Positions 1 to 4,509 of a stretch of DNA of 5,912 nt are shown here, one piece after another. A program made the position numbers and the translations under genes. Each line of letters opens with the position of its first letter. Position 1 is the stretch's first letter. Source of the DNA: Candidatus Desantisiibacteriota bacterium (GTDB taxonomy: Bacteria; UBA9089; CG2-30-40-21); contig JACQYP010000116.1 in assembly GCA_016208205.1 (NCBI GenBank), positions 1 through 5,912 on the forward strand, in the 5' to 3' direction. Under the pieces are notes generated by a model that ran no database searches, had not been told where the DNA came from, and saw only the letters and a list, made by a program, of their open reading frames with translations.

Positions 1-57
1 ACGAAGCAATCTCATCGCAGCGAGATTGCTTCGTCGCAGTAGCTACTCGCAATGACG
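1..57. repeat. Inverted repeat of the CGAAGCAATCTC type at the window edge
   Basis: Positions 1-13 (ACGAAGCAATCTC) are a perfect reverse complement of 22-34, separated by an 8-base loop. A tail ending in CTCGCAATGAC follows to about 55. This word combination resembles a dispersed palindromic element present in many environmental bacterial genomes; that recognition is from memory. The element may continue beyond the left edge. It is not coding. Confidence 0.7.
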
Positions 58-266
58 GGTTGGTAATTTTACTCATTGCTTGCTGATTAATTAGACTTTA
101 CGCGACCTTTCGTAGTTATGTCTTAAAATCGCAGATTATACCCTTGTTGAGTATAATGATCTCAGGATTATTTTTGATCACCACAAGCATATAGTTTGCA
201 GGGGTTAGTCATTGGTGGGAATTTGTTTGCAAATAAACTCAAGTTTAGGTTAATATTATAAGAAGA
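58..266. other. Gene-free stretch, nothing recognised
   Basis: There is no open frame of credible length, no RNA fold I recognise and no clear promoter. A TATAAT at 152-157 has no matching -35 box at the right distance. The sequence is AT-rich and looks like ordinary intergenic DNA between two repeat elements. Confidence 0.5.
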
Positions 267-474
267 GAACACGAATTATACGAATTGACGAATACCACGA
301 ATGAGATAGGATATAAGTAACTACTCGGGTAGTCTGAGTATCTAAGTGTCTATGGCAGAGTCAGGCTACCAGACACATAGACACCAGACACCAAGACACA
401 AAATACCTGAATGTTTACGAATAACTGAATAATTCTTTATTCGTATAATTCGTTTATTCGTGATATTTGTGTTC
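267..474. repeat. Large imperfect inverted repeat built from ACGAAT words (element A)
   Basis: The left arm (267-302) and right arm (439-474) are each 36 bases and pair at about 27 of 36 positions. Each arm opens at its outer end with GAACAC and holds four ACGAAT-like words spaced 8-9 bases apart. The arms are 136 bases apart, and the interval contains a second nested repeat. The layout parallels the ACACGGAT elements near 3202 and 5730 but uses a different core word. It is probably a MITE- or REP-like dispersed element and is non-coding. Confidence 0.65.
346..400. repeat. Nested hairpin and AGACAC direct repeats inside element A
   Basis: GTGTCTATG at 346-354 is a perfect 9-bp complement of CATAGACAC at 376-384, with a 21-base loop. 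From 371 to 400 the word AGACAC recurs four times at 7-8 base spacing. The arrangement suggests one simple-sequence repeat family lodged between the arms of another. There is no coding potential. Confidence 0.5.
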
Positions 475-522
475 AACTCCTATTCTCTTCCCTACCGAAA
501 TCCCTGAAGATTGCATATTTAT

Positions 523-598
<76 letters not shown>

Positions 599-611
599 AT
601 TATAATTGTTA

Positions 612-640
612 AATATACCATACAATTTTCAAAATGTCAA
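612..640 (-). promoter_or_regulatory. Sigma70-type promoter of tRNA-Gly
   Basis: On the minus strand TTGACA (640-635) is followed after exactly 17 bases by TATATT (617-612). The -35 box is perfect and the -10 box matches 5 of 6. The -10 box lies 13 bases from the tRNA 5' end, so the leader would be about 6 nt, typical of a tRNA promoter. The -35 box sits directly after the T-run of the upstream terminator, so two minus-strand units are packed end to end. Confidence 0.8.
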
Positions 641-744
641 TAAAAAAATAACCCCCATGCCCTGCAACATGGGGGTTATTTCTATTGGATCACAGGTTTT
701 AAGACTCGAAGCTACCTACCCGTCCATCCACACAGAAAAGACTT
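640..744 (-). ncRNA. Candidate small RNA ending at the 641-681 terminator, family unknown
   Basis: The minus strand has an intrinsic terminator with no gene feeding it and, about 100 bases upstream, a plausible extended -10 promoter (751-781). Together they would define an RNA of roughly 105 nt starting near 744. The interior contains a G-rich segment (GGATGGACGGGTAGGTAGC). I could not match the sequence to tmRNA, 6S, SRP RNA or RNase P RNA by eye. The inference rests only on the promoter-terminator pairing. Read-through or a remnant of a lost gene are alternatives. Confidence 0.3.
641..681 (-). terminator. Strong Rho-independent terminator, minus strand
   Basis: Positions 646-659 and 668-681 form a perfect 14-bp stem with the core ACCCCCATG/CATGGGGGT and an 8-base loop. 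On the minus strand the hairpin is followed by a run of seven T (648-642). The plus-strand tail (TTATTTCTATT) is weaker, so termination of a minus-strand transcript coming from beyond 681 is favoured. No protein gene on that strand lies upstream, which suggests that a small RNA ends here. Confidence 0.78.
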
Positions 745-750
745 ACTTTT

Positions 751-781
751 TATATAGCAAAAGTTGTGCCAGACTTGTCAG
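751..781 (-). promoter_or_regulatory. Possible extended -10 promoter, minus strand
   Basis: On the minus strand TGC directly precedes TATATA (756-751), which fits the TGn extended -10 form. CTGACA (781-776), five of six bases from the -35 consensus, lies 19 bases upstream; that spacing is longer than ideal. The site is suggestive because it points at the terminator at 641-681. Confidence 0.3.
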
Positions 782-859
782 CACACCTTGTAATGTTCGC
801 AAGTTTTGTTATATCAATACATTAACTCGTTGAAAGACTTTTGTATAGTCATGTCAATG

Positions 860-896
860 TGTACCTATAGGGACACATAGCAGACAAATAGGTACA
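860..896. repeat. 9-bp inverted repeat TGTACCTAT/ATAGGTACA
   Basis: TGTACCTAT (860-868) and ATAGGTACA (888-896) are perfect complements around a 19-base loop. It is not followed by a T-run on either strand, so it is not an obvious terminator. It could be the remnant of a small mobile element or a binding site upstream of the 952 promoter. I cannot tell which. Confidence 0.45.
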
Positions 897-951
897 GTTC
901 CTATGCAACGCTCTCCAAAATGAAAATTGCTGCGACTGATTGCAATTCTTA

Positions 952-980
952 TTGACATTACCTCAATTATATAGTATAAT
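952..980 (+). promoter_or_regulatory. Consensus sigma70 promoter for the plus-strand gene cluster
   Basis: TTGACA (952-957) and TATAAT (975-980) are both perfect and separated by the optimal 17 bases. The predicted transcript start is near 987, giving an untranslated leader of about 77 nt before the GTG at 1064. It is the only strong plus-strand promoter I found upstream of the envelope protein and kdsA, so both probably depend on it. Confidence 0.88.
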
Positions 981-998
981 TACGACTAAAATACTTAA

Positions 999-1022
999 GG
1001 ATAGCTATCCGGGATAAAATCC
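999..1022 (+). promoter_or_regulatory. Palindrome and small hairpin in the mRNA leader
   Basis: GGATAGCTATCC (999-1010) is a perfect 12-base palindrome. It is followed at once by GGAT-AAA-ATCC (1012-1022), which could form a short stem. Both lie about 12-35 bases past the predicted transcript start, so they could be a repressor site or a leader structure. No riboswitch class is recognisable, and the regulatory role is inferred from position only. Confidence 0.3.
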
Positions 1023-1051
1023 TAATGCTACAAAGTTATCACATCATGTTC

Positions 1052-1056
1052 AGGAG
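1052..1056 (+). promoter_or_regulatory. Ribosome binding site that selects GTG 1064
   Basis: AGGAG lies 7 bases upstream of an in-frame GTG at 1064. The upstream in-frame ATGs at 1025 and 1046 have no comparable site. Starting at 1064 places a signal peptide exactly at the N-terminus (MNKISIILMVLLV), which independently supports this start. Confidence 0.8.
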
Positions 1057-1063
1057 TAAAATT

Positions 1064-2299
1064 GTGAATAAAATTTCTATTATTCTAATGGTTTTATTGG
1101 TTTATGTATCTTTATGTTTTGGTGAGGACATGGACAAGGAGAAGCTTGAGTTATCCACTCAATCTGAGGAAGGAACAACTACACCTGATAACAATGTTCA
1201 TCCAGAGGCAAGCGAGCATGGAACCACATCCACTACCGTTGATACTGTCGAAGATCAGCCTATGCCTCCTTCCACTGTAACAGTAGGTACAAGTGGCAGC
1301 ACACAGAGTAGTCCTGTAACAGCTACCACAGAGGAAATTGTTCAAGGGACAGAATCGTTCACTACCGGCTCTCCTACCATTCAACAAGTTGAATCCAAGC
1401 CGTATATGCCCACAATACCTTCCCCTTTTCCTACTACTGGCTCTCCTACCATTCGACACGATGGAACAGAATCATCCACTACTGGCTCCCCTACCCTCTC
1501 AAGTCAGCCCATAGCAGGGACAAGCTCTGCAGAAATAGATGCCAAGCCTCAAGGAATATGGGGTAAAATAGGCTCATGGATGATTGTTTTCTCAGGCACA
1601 CCAACCATCACCGGCAGCCCATCAATAACAGGTTTAATGTTTGTGCCAACAGCTTACAGGCTTGATAAGCAAGCAAAGCTTAATATGGATTTTGTGTTCA
1701 CTTATTATATCGGAGAATTTTGGAATAAGACAAAAGATAAAATGGATATTTTTAATCCCATCAATCGGTTAAGCTGTTCAGGAGACTTTAAGTACAGTTT
1801 TATCCTTGAAAAAAAATGGATTCCAGCAGCAGCATTCGGGTATCAGGGATTTATCGTTCTTCAGGGGAAGGCATCCAGTGCCAAAGAAATGGGAGGGGCT
1901 GTCTCAGAAAAATCCGACTCCTTTGGTTATACCTATGTCGCCTTGAGTAAAAGATTCAAAAACATTGGGGTTCATATCGGCAGTCAGTCAGGACCCATTG
2001 GCAAGCTCATTAATCCACTCTCAAACAAGTTAAACATAACCTCTAACAGTGCCCTCATCGCCGGAATAGATACAAAAATCTGTAAACGCAAAATATTCAT
2101 CGAGGTCATCTATCCTCAGGGGAATGAATGTGTTATGATAAATACCTTCGTTGACAATTTTCTTCCCTTCAATTTTACTTACATCAGGTTTAACAATAAA
2201 CTTATCTCTGATACCACAAGTGGATATTCTATATCAGGTTACTTTGGAGCAAGAACGACCGGTTTCCCCGGAACAAAGAAAAAGACATTGGGGAAATGA
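1064..2299 (+). CDS. Secreted or outer-membrane protein with Thr/Ser/Pro-rich repeat linker, family not recognised
   Basis: I do not recognise this 411-residue protein. Residues 1-20 form a signal peptide: Lys at 3, a hydrophobic core over 4-17, and probable cleavage after Cys-Phe-Gly (18-20). There is no proper lipobox because Leu precedes Cys18. Residues about 21-160 are rich in Thr, Ser, Pro, Gly and Glu and look disordered. TTGSPT motifs occur at about 100-105, 124-129 and 139-144, and a variant TGSPS at about 183-187 leads into the folded part. From about 165 to 411 the sequence alternates aromatic/hydrophobic and polar residues (GYTYVALSKRF, FNFTYIRFNN, YSISGYFGART), as expected for beta strands. 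An outer-membrane barrel or cell-surface beta domain is plausible but unproven. The GTG start is chosen for its AGGAG and signal peptide; a longer frame reaches ATG 1025. It is the first gene after the 952 promoter and abuts kdsA, which fits an envelope role. Confidence 0.85.
   Translation: MNKISIILMVLLVYVSLCFGEDMDKEKLELSTQSEEGTTTPDNNVHPEASEHGTTSTTVDTVEDQPMPPSTVTVGTSGSTQSSPVTATTEEIVQGTESFTTGSPTIQQVESKPYMPTIPSPFPTTGSPTIRHDGTESSTTGSPTLSSQPIAGTSSAEIDAKPQGIWGKIGSWMIVFSGTPTITGSPSITGLMFVPTAYRLDKQAKLNMDFVFTYYIGEFWNKTKDKMDIFNPINRLSCSGDFKYSFILEKKWIPAAAFGYQGFIVLQGKASSAKEMGGAVSEKSDSFGYTYVALSKRFKNIGVHIGSQSGPIGKLINPLSNKLNITSNSALIAGIDTKICKRKIFIEVIYPQGNECVMINTFVDNFLPFNFTYIRFNNKLISDTTSGYSISGYFGARTTGFPGTKKKTLGK
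1347..1499 (+). repeat. In-frame repeats encoding GTES-x-TTGSPT
   Basis: The 21-base unit beginning ACTACYGGCTC occurs at 1361-1381, 1433-1453 and 1479-1499 with few differences. The first and third copies are also preceded by a shared segment encoding GTES, giving GTESFTTGSPTI and GTESSTTGSPTL. A diverged protein-level copy (ITGSPSI) lies near 1608-1630. DNA similarity this high points to recent internal duplication in a low-complexity linker, which may vary in copy number between strains. Confidence 0.75.
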
Positions 2300-2304
2300 T
2301 CCCA

Positions 2305-2313
2305 AAGGAAGGG
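2305..2313 (+). promoter_or_regulatory. Ribosome binding site that selects ATG 2320 of kdsA
   Basis: AAGGAAGGG ends 6 bases before ATG 2320. The earlier in-frame ATG at 2296 overlaps the previous gene's stop as ATGA, but its only purine-rich stretch lies almost against it. Starting at 2320 also removes an N-terminal extension that family members would not be expected to need. Confidence 0.7.
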
Positions 2314-2319
2314 ACTACA

Positions 2320-3159
2320 ATGCGAGAAAAAACAAAAGAGATAAAAATAGGGCAAATAACAATTGGCGGAAATAATCCCATGTTTTTAATTGCCGGTCCA
2401 TGCGTTATCGAATCAGAGGATATGTGCTTTGAGACTGCAAAAAGGCTTCTGGGAATAACAAACAGCCTTTCTATCCCCTTTGTCTTCAAGGCATCCTATG
2501 ACAAGGCTAATAGAATGTCTGTTGCCAGCTATCGCGGGCCAGGAATAAAGGAAGGATTAAGGATATTATCCAGACTTAAAAAAGAGTTAAATATTCACCT
2601 TTTAACCGATGTCCATTCCGTAGATGAGGTAGATGCTGCTGCAGAGGTGGTTGACATCATACAGATTCCAGCCCTTCTTTGTCGGCAGACAGATCTTATT
2701 CTTAAGGCTGCCTCTACCAGCAGGGTTATCAATCTGAAAAAGGGACAATTCATGGCTCCATGGGATATGATCAACTTAATAGAAAAGGTTGTCGCTACAG
2801 GCAATGAAAATCTGATTCTAACCGAACGCGGCACTACCTTTGGTTATAATAACCTGGTAGTTGATTTCCGTTCTATACCTACCATGCAATCAACCGGGTA
2901 TCCTGTAATCCTTGATGCAACCCATAGCGTTCAACTGCCGGGCGGGGCAGGTAATTGCTCTTCTGGACAGGCTGAATTCGTTCCATATATAGCTAAGGCA
3001 GGTGCAGCCTGTGGGTGTAACGGCTTATTCATGGAAGTTCATCCCTGCCCGGAAAAAGCCTTGTGTGATGGAGCTAATTCGTTTAGACTCAGTGAATTGG
3101 CTGAATTATTGAAAATAATCAAAGGGATTGATGAATTGATACGCAAAAAAATAGATTGA
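2320..3159 (+). CDS. kdsA: 3-deoxy-D-manno-octulosonate 8-phosphate synthase (KdsA), metal-dependent class
   Basis: KdsA condenses phosphoenolpyruvate with D-arabinose 5-phosphate to give Kdo-8-phosphate, a cytoplasmic step toward lipopolysaccharide Kdo. The 279-residue protein fits the family length (about 265-285) and is one TIM-barrel domain. Visible signatures are IAGPCVIES (24-32), KASYDKANRMS (57-67), RGPG (72-75), TDVHS (96-100), IPALLCRQTDL (116-126), RGTTFGYNNLVVDFRS (170-185), DATHSVQLPG (199-208) and CDGANS (249-254). Cys28, His202, Glu239 and Asp250 are spaced exactly like the four metal ligands I recall for Aquifex aeolicus KdsA (Cys11, His185, Glu222, Asp233). E. coli-type metal-free enzymes have Asn at the Cys position. 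It begins 20 bp after the upstream gene, so co-transcription is likely. ATG 2296 is a possible earlier start adding 8 residues. Its stop lies inside a tandem duplication. Confidence 0.97.
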   Translation: MREKTKEIKIGQITIGGNNPMFLIAGPCVIESEDMCFETAKRLLGITNSLSIPFVFKASYDKANRMSVASYRGPGIKEGLRILSRLKKELNIHLLTDVHSVDEVDAAAEVVDIIQIPALLCRQTDLILKAASTSRVINLKKGQFMAPWDMINLIEKVVATGNENLILTERGTTFGYNNLVVDFRSIPTMQSTGYPVILDATHSVQLPGGAGNCSSGQAEFVPYIAKAGAACGCNGLFMEVHPCPEKALCDGANSFRLSELAELLKIIKGIDELIRKKID

Positions 3160-3202
3160 AAATAATCAAAGGGATTGATGAATTGATACGCAAAAAAATA
3201 GA
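3108..3202 (+). repeat. 47-bp tandem duplication across the kdsA stop codon
   Basis: Positions 3108-3155 are repeated exactly at 3155-3202 (period 47, 48 identical bases). The first copy encodes the kdsA C-terminus. The stop TGA (3157-3159) falls at the start of the second copy, which is then out of frame and untranslated. With one copy removed, the frame would read AAA ATA GAA TAG, so the ancestral end was probably Lys-Ile-Glu-stop rather than Lys-Ile-Asp-stop at the same length. The zero divergence suggests a recent event. The second copy runs straight into repeat element B. Confidence 0.95.
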
Positions 3203-3303
3203 ATAGCACACGGATGACGCAGATTTGACGGATTGACACAGATTTTTTTGATAAATTTTTATCCATGTCAATCCGTTTCATCCGTGCAATCCGTGTGCTA
3301 TTT
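3202..3303. repeat. Long hairpin repeat of ACACGGAT type (element B) between kdsA and kdsD
   Basis: Two 42-base arms (3202-3243 and 3261-3302) surround a 17-base AT-rich loop. The outer 14 bases (AATAGCACACGGAT) pair perfectly and about 33 of 42 positions match overall. The left arm is about 34 of 42 identical to the left arm of element C at 5730. On the transcript it would fold into a large stem between kdsA and kdsD, which could stabilise or partly terminate the upstream mRNA. There is no T-run directly after it. Confidence 0.85.
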
Positions 3304-3345
3304 ATAATCTATTGGCTGAGTAATTATAACCAGAGGGAAAATTAA

Positions 3346-4308
3346 ATGGACATCATCAAGCAAGCAAAAGAAACATTACAGATTGAGGCTCAAGCAATTT
3401 ACAACCTTATCGATAGGCTTGATGACTCATTTGTCAGGGCAATTGAGGTATTATATAACTGCAAGGGAAGGATTGTTGTTACCGGCATGGGCAAATCAGG
3501 GATAATCGGCAAAAAAATTGCCTCTACCCTTGCGAGCACCGGCAGCCCGGCACTTTTCCTTCATTCTGCTGAAGCAGCTCATGGGGATCTGGGCATGGTT
3601 ACAAGGGATGATGTTATTATTGCCCTGTCTAACAGCGGAGAGACCAAAGAACTAACAGAGCTTATACCCCTAATAAAAAGAAGGGGTGCCATGATTATCA
3701 GCCTTACCGGCAATCCGTCCTCAACCTTAGCTAAACACAGTGATATTACCATTAATGTCTTTGTAGAAAAAGAGGCGTGTCCCCTCGGGCTTGCCCCAAC
3801 AGCCAGTACCACAGCTACCTTAGCCATGGGTGATGCCCTGGCTGTATCACTTCTGAAGAAGCGAGGGTTTAAGGAACAAGACTTTGCCTCACTCCATCCT
3901 GGAGGAAGCCTTGGCAAAAGACTCCTCCTGACAGTAAAAGATATCATGCATACAGGTGATCAGATCCCTATGGTCATGCCAGAGGCATTAATGAAACATG
4001 CACTCTTTGAGATAACATCCAAAAAACTTGGCATTACCCTTGTTGTTAATGACAGGCAACAACTATTGGGCATCATTACTGATGGTGATTTAAGAAGATT
4101 AATAGAAAAGCAACAAAATATATGGGATATTGAAGCAAAGGATGTGATGGCTAAAAATTCAAAAACCATTAAAAGCTCTGAACTTGCTGCAACTGCATTG
4201 GCAATAATGCAGCAATACTCCATCACATCCCTTGCTGTTATTGATGAGCAAAATCATGTTCAAGGCGTTATCCACCTGCATGATTTGCTCAAGGCAGGGA
4301 TAGTATGA
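3346..4308 (+). CDS. kdsD: D-arabinose 5-phosphate isomerase (KdsD/KpsF family), SIS plus two CBS domains
   Basis: This cytoplasmic enzyme interconverts D-ribulose 5-phosphate and D-arabinose 5-phosphate, supplying the substrate of KdsA. The 320 residues match the family length. The SIS domain spans about 30-190 with GMGKSG (47-52), HGDLGM (79-84), LSNSGET (94-100) and HPGGSLGKR (184-192). Lys50, His79, Glu102, Glu143 and His184 sit at a constant offset of 9 from the active-site residues I recall for E. coli KdsD (Lys59, His88, Glu111, Glu152, His193). Two CBS domains follow, roughly 200-258 and 265-320, with ITDGDLRR closing the first. AGAGGGA (3332-3338) lies 7 bases before the ATG. The symbol kpsF is used for capsule-linked copies; lying next to kdsA favours the lipopolysaccharide role. 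I see no separate strong promoter in the gap, so read-through from kdsA past element B is likely. Confidence 0.97.
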   Translation: MDIIKQAKETLQIEAQAIYNLIDRLDDSFVRAIEVLYNCKGRIVVTGMGKSGIIGKKIASTLASTGSPALFLHSAEAAHGDLGMVTRDDVIIALSNSGETKELTELIPLIKRRGAMIISLTGNPSSTLAKHSDITINVFVEKEACPLGLAPTASTTATLAMGDALAVSLLKKRGFKEQDFASLHPGGSLGKRLLLTVKDIMHTGDQIPMVMPEALMKHALFEITSKKLGITLVVNDRQQLLGIITDGDLRRLIEKQQNIWDIEAKDVMAKNSKTIKSSELAATALAIMQQYSITSLAVIDEQNHVQGVIHLHDLLKAGIV

Positions 4309-4311
4309 GTA

Positions 4312-4451
4312 GAATTAATAATTATCAATTATTAATTAACAATTATTGATAATCTCATTCAAGGGAACAAGCCATCTTCTAATCCTAAATAAAATCAGAC
4401 AATCTGCCCCATAATGAGAATTGTTGCATTGATAATTCCTAATTGATAATT
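4312..4451. repeat. AT-rich AATTGATAATT repeats after kdsD
   Basis: Starting three bases after the kdsD stop, ATTATCAAT (4321-4329) pairs with ATTGATAAT (4345-4353) as a 9-bp stem around an imperfect inner part. ATTGATAATT recurs at 4428-4437 and 4442-4451, 14 bases apart. This is a low-complexity dispersed repeat type. The hairpin has no GC and no T-run, so it is a poor intrinsic terminator. The sequence between (about 4354-4427) shows nothing recognisable. Confidence 0.6.
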
Positions 4452-4459
4452 TTATTTTT

Positions 4460-4499
4460 GAACCTCCGAACTCCTGAACTACAGAACTTATGAATGGAG
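4460..4499 (+). repeat. Octamer repeat GAAC-N4 before the radical SAM gene
   Basis: GAACCTCC, GAACTCCT, GAACTACA, GAACTTAT and GAATGGAG follow one another at an exact 8-base period. The last degenerate copy supplies GGAG (4496-4499), the probable ribosome binding site, 10 bases before ATG 4510. I see no convincing promoter in the 4309-4509 gap, so transcription of the next gene may come from upstream. Confidence 0.65.
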
Positions 4500-4509
4500 C
4501 TAACACCTG

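Larger units (their letters stand above)
682..951. other. Non-coding interval between the tRNA and the plus-strand operon
   Basis: An open frame at 606-833 overlaps the terminator, has no ribosome binding site and encodes no recognisable domain, so I do not treat it as a gene. The interval holds the possible small-RNA promoter, the hairpin at 860-896, and a weak 6-bp inverted repeat AATTGC/GCAATT (925-930, 942-947) just upstream of the -35 box at 952. I see no protein gene. Confidence 0.5.

Noticed and set aside
152..157. TATAAT as a promoter in the left gene-free stretch
   Set aside because: No -35-like sequence lies 16-18 bases upstream and no gene follows on that strand.
606..833. Open frame of 75 codons on the plus strand
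   Set aside because: It runs through the terminator hairpin, has no ribosome binding site and shows no domain-like composition.
1109..1126. Lipoprotein signal in the envelope protein (Val-Ser-Leu-Cys)
   Set aside because: The residue before Cys is Leu, where a lipobox needs Gly, Ala or Ser; cleavage after Cys-Phe-Gly by signal peptidase I fits better.
1151..1459. Minus-strand open frame of about 102 codons opposite the repeat linker
   Set aside because: It is antisense to a low-complexity coding region; the linker composition removes stops on the other strand. No ribosome binding site supports it.
3156..3202. Second kdsA tail taken as evidence of a frameshifted longer gene
   Set aside because: The first copy already gives a full-length KdsA, and the second is out of frame with no reason to be translated.
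3579..3947. Minus-strand open frame inside kdsD
   Set aside because: It overlaps a gene with all catalytic residues intact and has no recognisable product.
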